A stretch of 64,000 nucleotides of DNA from Nitrospirota bacterium (GCA_040752355.1 JBFMHE010000002.1:62001-126000); one strand, 5' to 3'. Positions 14,480 to 23,802 are shown, counted from the stretch's first letter. The notes: generated by a model from the letters alone, not told the origin. Program-made: numbers and translations.

Positions 14480-15457
14480 TTAACTGGCGATGTTCCCGTT
14501 GATGGGAGGTGCGTTCCTGCCGTAGACTTCGTCGAGGATCTCTTTCGCGCCTTTGGCGAGGAGGACCTCCGCGAGCTTCACGCCGAGCGCTTCGGCTCCG
14601 GCAGGATCGCCCTCGACACGGTCCTTGATGATCCTGTGGCCGGTGACGCTCCCGACGAGACCGTCGATCACGATCTTCCCGTCCACCAGACGGGCGTGCG
14701 CGGCAATCGGGACCTGGCAGCCGCCTTCGAGCTTCTTCAGCAGCGCCCTCTCTGCCCTTACGCAGGTCGAGGTTGCGGAATGGTTGAGCGGCGCAATAAG
14801 TCTGTTGATGAACTCGTCGTCGATCCTGCACTCGATGCCGACAGCGCCCTGGCCGATGGCGGGGAGGCTCACTTTCGTGTCGATCGCCTCGGTGATGCGC
14901 CCGGACCACCCCAGCCTCTTGACGCCGGCGAAGGCGAGGATCATGGCATCGAACTGTCCCTCGTCGAGTTTCCTGAAGCGGGTCTCGAGATTGCCCCGCA
15001 GCTGCGTGATCTTCAGGTCGGGCCTGATGCTGAGCAGCTGGCAGGAGCGCCTGAGGCTGCTCGTGCCGAGGGTGGCGCCCTGCGGCAGGCTGCTGAAATT
15101 CTGAAACCTGAACGTGCCGTCCTTCATCGGCGCGATAAAGGCGTCCCGCGGGTCTTCGCGCTCGCAGATCACGGCGAGATGGAGCCCTGCAGGGAACTCC
15201 GTCGGCACGTCTTTCATGCTGTGCACCGCGATGTCCGCCTCGCCGCGGAGGAGCGCCTCTTCGATCTCTTTCACGAAGAGCCCTTTGCCGCCGACCTTGG
15301 CGAGGGGGACGTCGAGGATCTTGTCGCCGGTCGTCTTGATCTTGTTGAGCTCTACGGCGAGGCCGGGATTCCGCTTCTGCAGCTCCGCCTTCACCCACTC
15401 GGCCTGCCACAGGGCGAGCCTGCTGCCCCGCGTGCCGATTACGATTTTATTCTTCAT
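14480..15457 (-). CDS. hemC: Porphobilinogen deaminase (hydroxymethylbilane synthase)
   Basis: A 325-residue enzyme joining four porphobilinogens into hydroxymethylbilane. Conserved features: IGTRGSRLALWQ at the N-terminus, HSMKDVPT with the catalytic Asp (about 83), TSSLRRSCQL, QLRGNLETR and the dipyrromethane-cofactor cysteine C247 (LEGGCQVP). ATG 15457 (MKNKI) lies 9 nt after GGAG and overlaps the end of hemA by 11 bases. A METS start 12 bases upstream is possible. Its product feeds the downstream HemD domain. Confidence 0.97.
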   Translation of the reverse strand: MKNKIVIGTRGSRLALWQAEWVKAELQKRNPGLAVELNKIKTTGDKILDVPLAKVGGKGLFVKEIEEALLRGEADIAVHSMKDVPTEFPAGLHLAVICEREDPRDAFIAPMKDGTFRFQNFSSLPQGATLGTSSLRRSCQLLSIRPDLKITQLRGNLETRFRKLDEGQFDAMILAFAGVKRLGWSGRITEAIDTKVSLPAIGQGAVGIECRIDDEFINRLIAPLNHSATSTCVRAERALLKKLEGGCQVPIAAHARLVDGKIVIDGLVGSVTGHRIIKDRVEGDPAGAEALGVKLAEVLLAKGAKEILDEVYGRNAPPINGNIAS

Positions 15458-16721
15458 GCTCGTCTCCATTCAGCCCGTATAGTTTTTTGATCATCGCGAT
15501 GAGCTCGTCTCTATCTTCGGAATCGTCTTTCAGCGCCGCGGTCGGCGGGTGAATGAGCTTGTTCATGAGCGAGGTGGCGAGGTACTCTATCGCCTTCATC
15601 TTCTTCTCGTCGAGGTCGGGGAATTTGGTCCTGAACTTCTCGAGCTCTTCGCCCTTTATCTCTTCGGCCTTCTGCCGCAGCGCCACGATGGTCGGGACCG
15701 AATCGAGCGAGGCTACCCACCTGATGAACTTCTCGACCTCTTCGGTGATGATCATCTCGGCCTTGTCCGCCTCTTTCTGCCGCTCCATCACGTTGGTGTC
15801 CACCACTTCCTGGAGATCGTCCACATCGTAGAGGTAGACGTTCTCGATCTTGTTGATCCCGGGGTCGATGTTCCGCGGCACCGAGATGTCGATGATGAAG
15901 ACGGGGCGGTGCTTCCGCTCTTTCATCACCTTCTGCATCTGGTCCTTCCGGAGGACATAGGAGGGCGCGCCGGTGGAGCAGATGATGATGTCGGTGTGGA
16001 CCAGCTCCTGGAGGAAATTCTCGAAGCGCACCGCCTTGCCGTTGAATTCGCTCGCGAGCTCGCAGCCGCGCTCATACGTCCTGTTGACCACCATCACCTC
16101 GGTCACGCCGTTGTTGACGAGGTGGCGCGCCGCCAGCTCGGCCATCTCGCCGGCGCCCATGAGCATGAAGGATTTGCCCGCGAGCTCGGTGAATATCTTC
16201 CGGGCGAGCTCTACGGCGGCAAAGCTGATCGATACGGCATTCTCGGCGATCCTGGTCTCGGTCCTGACCCGTTTGGCTGTCGAGATCGCCTTTTTCATCA
16301 GCTGGTTGAGGAGAATGCCGGTGGTCTTCCTGGCGAGGGCGAAGTCGAAGGCGTCCTTGAGCTGGCCGAGTATCTGGGGCTCGCCCACGACCATCGAATC
16401 GAGGCTCGCGGCGACCCTGAAGACATGGCGGATCGCCTGGGCGCCGGTATGCACATAGAGCGCCTTCTCGAAGTCGCACCGCCCGATGCCGTGGAAGGTG
16501 GAGAGGAACTGCTTGACGTTCTCCGCGCCGGAATTGCAGTTGCCGACGCAGGTGTATATCTCGACCCGGTTGCAGGTCGAGAGGAGCGCCACCTCCTTGA
16601 TCTCCTGTACTTTCTTCAGGCCGAAGACTCCTTCTTCGAGCTTCGGTCCGTTGAAGGCGAGGCGCTCGCGTACATCGACGCCTGCGGTCTTGTGATTTAA
16701 GCCTACTACTAGAATCTTCAT
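15447..16721 (-). CDS. hemA: Glutamyl-tRNA reductase
   Basis: A 424-residue enzyme reducing glutamyl-tRNA to glutamate-1-semialdehyde, the first step of C5-type haem synthesis. Visible: GLNHKTAGVDVRERLAF, active-site C50 in STCNRVEIY, the GEPQILGQ loop, an NADPH-binding segment (LMGAGEMAELAARHL) and a C-terminal dimerisation helix. ATG 16721 overlaps the ccsA stop (ATGA), so translation is coupled. Longer frames upstream run into ccsA and are not used. hemL and hemB are not in this window. Confidence 0.97.
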   Translation of the reverse strand: MKILVVGLNHKTAGVDVRERLAFNGPKLEEGVFGLKKVQEIKEVALLSTCNRVEIYTCVGNCNSGAENVKQFLSTFHGIGRCDFEKALYVHTGAQAIRHVFRVAASLDSMVVGEPQILGQLKDAFDFALARKTTGILLNQLMKKAISTAKRVRTETRIAENAVSISFAAVELARKIFTELAGKSFMLMGAGEMAELAARHLVNNGVTEVMVVNRTYERGCELASEFNGKAVRFENFLQELVHTDIIICSTGAPSYVLRKDQMQKVMKERKHRPVFIIDISVPRNIDPGINKIENVYLYDVDDLQEVVDTNVMERQKEADKAEMIITEEVEKFIRWVASLDSVPTIVALRQKAEEIKGEELEKFRTKFPDLDEKKMKAIEYLATSLMNKLIHPPTAALKDDSEDRDELIAMIKKLYGLNGDEHEE

Positions 16722-17533
16722 GAGAACGTATGCAGACTCTTCAGTGTGAGATTGACCCCGAAAAAGGTGAACAACACGACCACGAATCCTATTATCGACA
16801 GGATGGCGGCTTTCTTTCCTCGCCAGCCGGCGGTCAGCCGGATATGGAGCACGAGGGCATAGATGAACCACGTGATCAGCGACCAGGTCTCCTTCGGGTC
16901 CCAGCGCCAGTAGCTTCCCCAGGCATTCTCTGCCCAGAGGGCGCCGGTGATGATGGCGAGTGTCAGGAGGGGAAAGCCCAGGGTGATCAACTTATAATTT
17001 ATTTCATCCAGCACCTGGAGACTCGGCAGCCGCTTGAACAGGCCGTGCGTGCGCTTCGCCTTCAGGTAGTGCTCCTGGAGGAGATACATGATACCGACGC
17101 CGAAGGCTACGGCAAAGGCGGCGTTGCCGAGAAAGGCGAGGAACGTATGGATGCCGAGCCAGTAGCTCTGGAGCACGGGGCTGAGCGGCCGTATCTCGCG
17201 GGGCAGTACCGATGACGAGAGCATGAGGAGGAAGACGATCGGCATGATAAAGGAGCCCATGATGCCGATCTTGTAGCGGAGCTCGAGAAAGAAAAAGATG
17301 AGGACGACGCACCAGGCGAAGAAGGACGACGCTTCGTGCATGCTGGTGATGGGGAGATGCCCCGCTTCGAGATAGCGCGAGACGATGCTCGCCGAATGGA
17401 TCGCGAACCCGACGCCGGCGGTGATGAGCATCAGCCGCGACGCCTCTTTCATGCCCCTGAAGATTTCGTAGATGCTGATGATCGTTGCGGTAAAGTAGGA
17501 CGTCAGCGCCAGCTCGAAGAGTATGGTGCCCAT
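16718..17533 (-). CDS. ccsA: Cytochrome c assembly protein, CcsA/ResC/HemX type
   Basis: A 271-residue membrane protein with about eight spans and the haem-handling tryptophan-rich motif WGSYWRWDPKETWSLITW at about 203-220. CcsA with a ResB/CcsB partner forms the system II cytochrome c synthase that passes haem across the membrane. Its place directly before hemA is common in anaerobes. ATG 17533 overlaps the previous stop as TGATG; a TTG at 17554 is possible but less likely. The many CxxCH proteins in the window need such a system. The ResB partner is not seen here. Confidence 0.92.
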   Translation of the reverse strand: MGTILFELALTSYFTATIISIYEIFRGMKEASRLMLITAGVGFAIHSASIVSRYLEAGHLPITSMHEASSFFAWCVVLIFFFLELRYKIGIMGSFIMPIVFLLMLSSSVLPREIRPLSPVLQSYWLGIHTFLAFLGNAAFAVAFGVGIMYLLQEHYLKAKRTHGLFKRLPSLQVLDEINYKLITLGFPLLTLAIITGALWAENAWGSYWRWDPKETWSLITWFIYALVLHIRLTAGWRGKKAAILSIIGFVVVLFTFFGVNLTLKSLHTFS

Positions 17534-18393
17534 CAGAAACAGCCGAGCTCGCAATTTTTGATCTTGATCTTCAGCTCGTCCGCGGTCTCCCCCACGTCCC
17601 GGGGCGATACGCCCAGCTCTTCCGCGATGGCCCGGGCGAGGGTGCAGGAGATCCTGCCGTCCGCCGACTTTTCATGCAGCAGCTCCGTAATGCTCTTTTT
17701 TTTCATTATCTTTTCCATGCAGTCTGCCAGCTCTCGCAGCGTCTTTTCATCCAGGGGGAGACCATACAGGCGGCATGCAGCGCGCTCGTGCTCCGGACTT
17801 CTTTCATATCGTACCTCGGGCCCCTCGTCATGTGCGCCGGGAATGATGACCACATCGGCCAGGTGCAGCAGTCTCTGTGCAGAGGCTTTTATCCTGTTTT
17901 TTGAGACACTTGATATAAATATTACAATATCGGGCTTTAAAAACTCAATTGCGCTGTTCCCTTCGACGAGGATGCCGTCGCAACCGGACGACGAAAGCCG
18001 GTCGAGGGCGAGCGGGAGCACCTCGCCGAGCCTCTCTGACGGCGATTGGACCCAGAGGACCGCTCCGGCTCCGGCGGCGAGCAGCCTGCCGGTGTCCTTA
18101 TCCCCGCGGCCGACTACCGCGGGATCATCGGTGAGGGATGTGTAGAGGGAGGTCTTGGTGAACTTGACGGCACCCCAACGCCTGAGTGTAATCAGTGACG
18201 CGTGATGCGTAACGGGTGCCGTCTCTTTCTCCTTCAACTCGTTACGCGTTACGGATAACGCATTACGGTTCAGATAGCGGAGCAGTGCTGCGGCGAGGGT
18301 CGTTTTGCCGATATTGCTGTGGGCGCCGGCTATGCCGATAGTGAAGGACCTCTTCATCTGCCGTACGGACGAAGAGGGCGAGGCCTCTGCCAT
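17533..18393 (-). CDS. MobB-like P-loop GTPase
   Basis: A 286-residue protein. The Walker A motif GAHSNIGKTTL lies at about 23-33, followed further on by WGAVKFTKTSLYTSLTDDP, which matches the MobB family (molybdopterin-guanine-dinucleotide adapter). Walker-B-like and guanine-binding regions follow (GILVEGNSAIEFLKPDIVIF). Residues about 41-72 (NRNALSVTRNE ... THHASLITLRR) interrupt the usual strand and are coded by a palindromic repeat (18188-18268). The C-terminal about 60 residues are extra and end in two cysteines (NCELGCF). The start overlaps the topA stop (TGATG). In this operon its role may be in cofactor handling; a molybdenum link is only by family. Confidence 0.7.
   Translation of the reverse strand: MAEASPSSSVRQMKRSFTIGIAGAHSNIGKTTLAAALLRYLNRNALSVTRNELKEKETAPVTHHASLITLRRWGAVKFTKTSLYTSLTDDPAVVGRGDKDTGRLLAAGAGAVLWVQSPSERLGEVLPLALDRLSSSGCDGILVEGNSAIEFLKPDIVIFISSVSKNRIKASAQRLLHLADVVIIPGAHDEGPEVRYERSPEHERAACRLYGLPLDEKTLRELADCMEKIMKKKSITELLHEKSADGRISCTLARAIAEELGVSPRDVGETADELKIKIKNCELGCF
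18188..18268 (-). repeat. In-frame palindromic repeat insertion in the mobB-like gene
   Basis: Two related stretches, 18188-18219 and 18240-18268 (GTTACGCGTTACGGATAACG), form an imperfect inverted pair. They code about 30 residues absent from typical MobB sequences. The frame is kept. Confidence 0.55.
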
Positions 18394-20753
18394 CAGGCCT
18401 CGTCCGCCACGGTCGTCTCCTGGGCTGCTGCATCGGGCTGCTTCTCTTCAGCGAGATAGGTGCACTCCTTGTTGACGCAGGAGAGGAAGACCTCTCCGGT
18501 CTTGCTGCGCTTCCGCACGAGGAAAGGCGCCTTGCACTGCGGGCACTCCTGCGGCACCGGCTTGTACCAGAGGGCAAAGGTGCAGTTCGGATAGTTGCTG
18601 CAGCTCCAGAAAGGCTTGCCCCGCTTCGACTTCCTCTCGACGAGGTCTCCTGCATCGAGCGGGCACTTCACCCCTGTGGAGACCGGTTTCGTGGTTTTGC
18701 ATTCGGGGTATTGCGAACAGGCGAGGAACTTGCCGAACCTGCCGCTCTTGATGACCATGGGAGCGCCGCACTTTTCGCATACTTCGTCCGTAACCACCGG
18801 CTCCGGCTTCTGCGCCCCGGGCTCTCCCTCGAGCGGCCTCGTCGTTTTGCACTTGGGGTAGCCGGAGCAGGCGAGGAAGCGGCCGTGCCGTCCCCACTTG
18901 ATGACCATGGGAGCGCCGCACTTCTCGCAGACCTCTTCGGTCGGGATATCCTGGGGCTTCACCTTGGCCATATCCTTCGACGCTTCCCTGAGGTCCTTGT
19001 TGAAGGGCTTGTAGAAGTCCTTGATCACCTCGACCCACTTCATCTTGGCCTGTTCGATATCATCGAGCTCGTCTTCCATCTTCGCCGTGAAGCTGAAGTC
19101 GATCAGCTCGGGAAACTTATCGACCAGGAGGTCGTTCACCACCACGCCGAGCTCGGTCGGCTTGAAGCGCCGGTCCTCGTTCTTTTCGACGTACTTCCGG
19201 TCCTGGATGGTCGAGAGGATGGCGGCATAGGTGCTCGGCCTGCCGATCCCTTTCTCCTCGAGCGCCTTGACGAGGGTCGCTTCTGAATAGCGCGGCGGCG
19301 GCTGGGTGAAGTGCTGCACCGGCTTCATCTCGACCTGGTCGAGAGCCGCCCCTTCCCGGAGCGCCGGGAGCAGGCCGCCTTCCTCCTCTTCGATATCGTC
19401 CCTGCTCTCGGTATAGAGCGCCATGAACCCCGGGAACTTTATCACCGTTCCCGACGCCCGCAGCTCGGTCCCTTCGATCTCCTTCTCCCGCTCCTTCACC
19501 CCGATGACGAAAGTCGTCTGCTCGAGCTGGGCAGGGGGCATCTGGCTCGCGATGAAGCGGTTCCAAATCAGGGTGTAGAGCTGGTGCTGGTCTCTCGAGA
19601 GAAAGCGTTTTACCTTCTCGGGCGTCTTGTCGTCGTAGGTCGGCCGTATCGCTTCGTGCGCCTCCTGCGCGCTCTCCTTGCTCTTGTACTGCGGCGGCTT
19701 CTCTGGCACGTAATCGTTGCCGAACTTCCTCCGGATAAGGTCCTGGGCCCACTGCTGCGCCTCGGGAGCGACCCTGAACGAATCGGTCCTCATATAGGTG
19801 ATCAATCCCACCGACCCCTCATCCCCCAGCTCGATGCCCTCATAGAGCTGCTGGGCGAGCATCATGGTCTTCTTGGCAGGGAAGCGCAGCCTCCGGGCCG
19901 CCTCCTGCTGCAGGGTGCTCGTGATGAAGGGCGGCGAGGGCGACCGTTTCCTCAGCCTGGTCTCTATCGTGGCGAGAAAGAGCTCTTTGCTCTTGATATC
20001 GGCGGCAACACGCTGCGCCTCTTCTTCGGTAGTTATCAGGAAGCGCTCTCCCTCTTTAGCGTCCCGGTCGATGACCAGCCGGTTATGGTAGCGGTAGAGC
20101 TTCGCCGGGAAGGGGGAAACCGGCGCCGCAGTGTCGGACCGGCGGGGCTGGAGCAGGGCGTCGATGGTCCAGTACTCTTCCTTGTTGAATGCCTCGATCT
20201 CGCGCTCGCGGTCCACGACGAGCCGCACGGCGACCGACTGGACCCTTCCTGCGCTCAACCCCCTCCTCACTTTTTTCCAGAGGAAGGGGCTGAGGTTGTA
20301 GCCGACGAGCCGGTCGAGAATCCGCCGGGCCTGCTGCGCCTCGACCTTGTTGATATCGATCTCCCCTGGGTTCTTCATCGCCTCCCTCACCGCCCGCTCG
20401 GTGATCTCGTGGAACGTGACGCGGAAGATCTTCTTGGCGTTCTTGGAGCTCTTACCGGGCTTTATATCCTCGGCGATGTGGTAGGCGATCGCCTCTCCTT
20501 CGCGGTCGGGGTCGGTGGCGAGGTACACGGCATCGACACCCTTTGCCGCGCTCTTCAGCTCCTTGAGGACCTTCTCCTTGCCCGGTATCGTGATGTAGTG
20601 CGGGGTGAAGTTGTTGTCCACATCGACGCCCAGCTCCTTCTGGGGCAGGTCCTTGACATGGCCGACGGATGCCTTCACGCCGAACTCCTTGCCCAGTATC
20701 TTGTTTATTGTCTTTGCCTTCGCCGGCGATTCTACGATGACGAGCGACTTCAA
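18393..20753 (-). CDS. topA: DNA topoisomerase I
   Basis: A 786-residue type IA topoisomerase that relaxes negative supercoils. TOPRIM domain at the N-terminus (VIVESPAKAKTI; DPDREGEAIAYHIAED), active-site Y320 in LITYMRTDS, RRGLSAGRVQSVAV, and PPRYSEATLVKALEEKGIGRPSTYA in the cleavage domain. The C-terminus has four zinc-ribbon repeats (CEKCGAPMVIK twice, CPLDAGDL, CPQCKAPFL). Length and domain order are normal. It follows dprA and an smg-like gene, an old conserved order (dprA-smg-topA). Confidence 0.98.
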   Translation of the reverse strand: MKSLVIVESPAKAKTINKILGKEFGVKASVGHVKDLPQKELGVDVDNNFTPHYITIPGKEKVLKELKSAAKGVDAVYLATDPDREGEAIAYHIAEDIKPGKSSKNAKKIFRVTFHEITERAVREAMKNPGEIDINKVEAQQARRILDRLVGYNLSPFLWKKVRRGLSAGRVQSVAVRLVVDREREIEAFNKEEYWTIDALLQPRRSDTAAPVSPFPAKLYRYHNRLVIDRDAKEGERFLITTEEEAQRVAADIKSKELFLATIETRLRKRSPSPPFITSTLQQEAARRLRFPAKKTMMLAQQLYEGIELGDEGSVGLITYMRTDSFRVAPEAQQWAQDLIRRKFGNDYVPEKPPQYKSKESAQEAHEAIRPTYDDKTPEKVKRFLSRDQHQLYTLIWNRFIASQMPPAQLEQTTFVIGVKEREKEIEGTELRASGTVIKFPGFMALYTESRDDIEEEEGGLLPALREGAALDQVEMKPVQHFTQPPPRYSEATLVKALEEKGIGRPSTYAAILSTIQDRKYVEKNEDRRFKPTELGVVVNDLLVDKFPELIDFSFTAKMEDELDDIEQAKMKWVEVIKDFYKPFNKDLREASKDMAKVKPQDIPTEEVCEKCGAPMVIKWGRHGRFLACSGYPKCKTTRPLEGEPGAQKPEPVVTDEVCEKCGAPMVIKSGRFGKFLACSQYPECKTTKPVSTGVKCPLDAGDLVERKSKRGKPFWSCSNYPNCTFALWYKPVPQECPQCKAPFLVRKRSKTGEVFLSCVNKECTYLAEEKQPDAAAQETTVADEA

Positions 20754-20804
20754 CGGTGTGTTCCTCCTTGGTTCCCGGCGTTCATTCCCGGATCTGCGGT
20801 GTTT

Positions 20805-21089
20805 TCAGTTCCATGTTATCTGGCGTCCCCTGCCGAAGATGAAGGCGTAGATCTCCTCGGTCTCGAGGTCCGTATCTTTCATGAGTATGTAGGCGAGGAG
20901 CGCCCTGATGGTGTCGAGCTCGGAGTCATCGATGAACTTCGTCAGCTCCATCATCGTGAGCTCTTCCTTCACGGTGAGGAAATCTATATCGAACGCGCTG
21001 ACCTTCTTCATCATATCGTCTGCGTCGTAGCCTTTTTCGATGAGCTCTTTGGCAAGGACGCGGAGTATATCGATCAACCGTTTGGCCAA
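20805..21089 (-). CDS. Small acidic helical protein, Smg/DUF494-like by position
   Basis: A 94-residue helical protein (MAKRLIDILRVLAKELIEKGYDADDM ... RALLAYILMKDTDL). It sits 10 bp after dprA and 51 bp before topA, the position held by smg (DUF494) in enterobacteria. The short N-terminal pattern of Smg is recalled, but similarity is weak and the protein is shorter than Smg. No catalytic motif is visible. Function unknown. Confidence 0.65.
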   Translation of the reverse strand: MAKRLIDILRVLAKELIEKGYDADDMMKKVSAFDIDFLTVKEELTMMELTKFIDDSELDTIRALLAYILMKDTDLETEEIYAFIFGRGRQITWN

Positions 21090-21099
21090 AACTCCTCCT

Positions 21100-22275
21100 C
21101 TAAAGTATATAAAAATTTTTCCCTTCTGTCTGCCTGACGATCCCTTTGATTTCGAGGCGGAGGAGTAGGCCCAGCAGCTTCGGGGGGGCGATCTTCAGTT
21201 CCCGTGCAATCGTATCGACGTGCTTCGGCTGATCCCCGAGAACAGTACATATTGCCTTTTCTTCATCGCTAATTTCAAGTCCGGCGGCAGCGTCGAAGCG
21301 TCGCGGCGCCGTCTTCTTCTCTGACCGGCCCGACGATCCCGACCGGAGCAGCCCGCGGAGGACCGGGGCGAGCTCCTCGATGATGTCGTCCGCCCTCTGG
21401 ACCAGCCGGGCGCCTTTCCTGATGAGGCTGTTCGTGCCCTCCGCGTTCGGGATCGAGATGTTGCCCGGCACCGCGAAGATATCCTTGCCCTGATCGAGGG
21501 CGTACTGCGCAGTGATCAGCGAGCCGCTGTCCATCGTCGCCTCGACGACAACGACGCCGAGCGCGAGCCCGCTGATGAGGCGGTTCCGGCGCGGAAAGTT
21601 CTCCCGGAGCGGCGGCGCCCCCAACGGGAATTCGCTGATGACGGCGCCCGCATCGCATAATTCCGTGAACAGGCGCTTGTTCTCGGACGGATAGGGCCGG
21701 TCGAGGCCGCAGCCGAGCACGGCTATGCTCCTTCCTCCTGCCCTGAGCGCTCCGCGATGGGAGACGGTATCGATGCCGCGGGCCATGCCGCTGACGACGG
21801 TCAGCCCCCGTGCAGCGAGGTCGAAGGCAAGGTTCTCGGCGGTCTTTCTGCCGTAGTCGGTCATATCTCGCGAGCCCACGATCGCAATGGCGTACCGGTC
21901 CTCTTCACGCAGCGTTCCTTTTATATAGAGGATTATCGGAGCGTCATCGAGCTGCTTGAGCGGACCGGGATAGGCCGCATCGGTGAAGGGGACGACCGCT
22001 ATTCCCCTCTCGCGCGCAGCAGCGATTTCACGGGTGACCTTGTCCCAGCCGTCGAATTCCTTTATGCCGTGGGCGCGCGAGGCGCTTATCTGCCCGACGC
22101 TCTCCAGCTCGGGAAGCGACGCTTCGAATATCGTGCGGGGAGAGCCGAAGGCAGCGAGGAGCCGCCGCGCCGTCATCGGGCCGACATCGTTTGCGAAGGC
22201 GAGGGCGAGAAGATGGACGAGGTCGTCGCCGGATGAGCCGGCCTGGCCGGCTGGTGATGAGGGGTCTTTCTTCAT
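21100..22275 (-). CDS. dprA: DNA processing protein DprA (Smf)
   Basis: A 391-residue protein that loads RecA on incoming single-stranded DNA. An N-terminal HhH-like region (VGPMTARRLLAAFG) is followed by the Rossmann-like DprA core: AIVGSRDMTDYG, VVSGMARGIDTVSHRGAL, VLGCGLDRPYPSEN, FPRRNRLISGLALGVVVVEA, SGSLITAQYALDQGKDIFAVPGN (shown in parts), and NSLIRKGARLV. A C-terminal winged-helix DprA domain starts about 325. It lies 21 bp after argG. Its presence fits natural transformation but does not prove it. Confidence 0.96.
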   Translation of the reverse strand: MKKDPSSPAGQAGSSGDDLVHLLALAFANDVGPMTARRLLAAFGSPRTIFEASLPELESVGQISASRAHGIKEFDGWDKVTREIAAARERGIAVVPFTDAAYPGPLKQLDDAPIILYIKGTLREEDRYAIAIVGSRDMTDYGRKTAENLAFDLAARGLTVVSGMARGIDTVSHRGALRAGGRSIAVLGCGLDRPYPSENKRLFTELCDAGAVISEFPLGAPPLRENFPRRNRLISGLALGVVVVEATMDSGSLITAQYALDQGKDIFAVPGNISIPNAEGTNSLIRKGARLVQRADDIIEELAPVLRGLLRSGSSGRSEKKTAPRRFDAAAGLEISDEEKAICTVLGDQPKHVDTIARELKIAPPKLLGLLLRLEIKGIVRQTEGKNFYIL

Positions 22276-22296
22276 TGCGCTGCGGGTCCGGCCCCT

Positions 22297-23493
22297 CTAC
22301 GATCTCCGTAACCGACGGGACGCCTTCAGGCGGAGGGCGTTGAGCTTTATGAAGCCCTCGGCGTCCTTCTGGTTGTAGACCGTCTCGGTCTCGAAGGTCG
22401 CGAGCTCGGGATTGTAGAGCGAATAGGGCGACTTCCTTCCCACGACGAGGCAGGACCCTTTGTATAATTTCAGCCGCACCGTACCGGTGACGTTCTTCTG
22501 CATCGCATCCACCGTGGTCTGGAGGAGCTCCCGCTCGGGCGCGAACCAGTAGCCGTAATAGACGAGCTCGGCGTACCGGGGGATGAGGGAGTCCCTGAGA
22601 TGGAACACCTCCCGGTCGAGAGTGATCGACTCGAGCGCCCGGTGGGCGAGGTGGAGCACCGTGCCTGCGGGGGTCTCGTAGACGCCTCTCGATTTTATCC
22701 CGACGTAGCGGTTCTCGACGATATCGACCCTGCCGATGCCGTTATCTCCCGCGAGCCTGTTCAGCTGCTCGAAGAGGGCGACGGGAGAGAGCGCGGTCCC
22801 GTTCAGGCCTACGGGGTTGCCTTCCTCATACTCTATTTCGATATAGGTCGGTTTGTCCGGCGCCTTCTCGGGCGCTGTCATCATGGTGTACATGTCCTGA
22901 GGCGGCTCTGCCCAGGGATCTTCGAGCACGCCGCCCTCATAGCTTATGTGAAGGATGTTCCGGTCGGTGCTGTAAGGCTTCGCCTTGGTCACGGGGACGG
23001 GGATGCCCTGCTTTTCCGCGTACTCGATGAGTGACTGCCGGGAGGTGAAGGACCATTCCCTCCAGGGGGCGATCACCTGTATATCGGGCTTGAGGGCGTA
23101 ATAGGTGAGCTCGAACCGCACCTGGTCGTTGCCTTTGCCTGTTGCGCCGTGGGAGACCGCATCGGCGCCCTCCTTGAGCGCGATATCGATCTGCTTCTTC
23201 GCTATGAGGGGACGCGCGATCGAGGTGCCGAGGAGATAGCTCCCCTCGTAAACGGCGTTGGCGCGCAGCATGGGGAAGATGTAGTCCCTGACGAACTCTT
23301 CACGCAGGTCCTCGACATAGGCGGTGGCCGCCCCGGTCTTGAGCGCCTTTTCCCTGACGGCAGGGAGATCCTCTCCCTGACCGAGGTCCGCGCAGAAGGC
23401 GATCACCTCGGCGTTGTAGCGCTCGATGAGCCACTTTATGACGATCGAGGTGTCGAGCCCGCCCGAGTATGCCAGTACGATCTTCTTTCCCAT
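22297..23493 (-). CDS. argG: Argininosuccinate synthase
   Basis: A 398-residue enzyme making argininosuccinate from citrulline and aspartate with ATP. The PP-loop [11 protein letters not shown] is at the N-terminus; [30 protein letters not shown] and the [11 protein letters not shown] segment are typical. GGAGGACTAC before ATG is a strong ribosome site. Its upstream region holds structured repeat A (23532-23704). It is the first gene of the run down to cobA-hemD. Confidence 0.97.
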   Translation of the reverse strand: MGKKIVLAYSGGLDTSIVIKWLIERYNAEVIAFCADLGQGEDLPAVREKALKTGAATAYVEDLREEFVRDYIFPMLRANAVYEGSYLLGTSIARPLIAKKQIDIALKEGADAVSHGATGKGNDQVRFELTYYALKPDIQVIAPWREWSFTSRQSLIEYAEKQGIPVPVTKAKPYSTDRNILHISYEGGVLEDPWAEPPQDMYTMMTAPEKAPDKPTYIEIEYEEGNPVGLNGTALSPVALFEQLNRLAGDNGIGRVDIVENRYVGIKSRGVYETPAGTVLHLAHRALESITLDREVFHLRDSLIPRYAELVYYGYWFAPERELLQTTVDAMQKNVTGTVRLKLYKGSCLVVGRKSPYSLYNPELATFETETVYNQKDAEGFIKLNALRLKASRRLRRS

Positions 23494-23802
23494 GTAGTCC
23501 TCCGCACCGCGTGATTAAGTGATTAAGAGAGTCTAACAGAATGAGCGAAGAGAGTCAGACAAGGCACAGTACATTCGCTCATTCTCGGTCGATGCGACCT
23601 CCGAGGCTAGGACAGTCCGCTCCGCCGTCCTGGCTTCGCCTGGGCTGCCCAAGCCGCTCATATACTATGCCTTGTCTGACTCTAAGTTCTTTCATTTTGT
23701 TAGAAGCTCTAAGTAAATATACACCTTAGCACAAATAGGGACTTTTGTGAAGGGGTTGAGACGGGGGGCGCTCGTGCGCATCACTGTCCGGGAGCCGTGT
23801 GC
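23494..23802. other. Intergenic region upstream of argG holding structured repeat A
   Basis: No gene is seen. Most of the space is repeat A. To its right, 23705-23760 is AT-rich (TATATT read on the minus strand near 23715-23725) and may hold the argG promoter, in which case the repeat would be part of the argG leader. CACAAA/TTTGTG (about 23730-23750) can form a small hairpin below the hydrogenase operon. Confidence 0.45.
23532..23704. repeat. Structured intergenic repeat, copy A
   Basis: A 173-bp element with imperfect inverted ends: TCTAACAGAATGAGCGAAG then AGAGTCAGACAAGGCA on the left, and TGCCTTGTCTGACTCT ... TTTTGTTAGA on the right. The centre holds CTCGGTCGATGCGACC and CTGGCTTCGCCTGGGCTGCC, shared with copy B at 59443-59596. 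A fragment like the left end (GTCTAACGGAATGAGC) also lies at 32864-32879. Confidence 0.7.
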
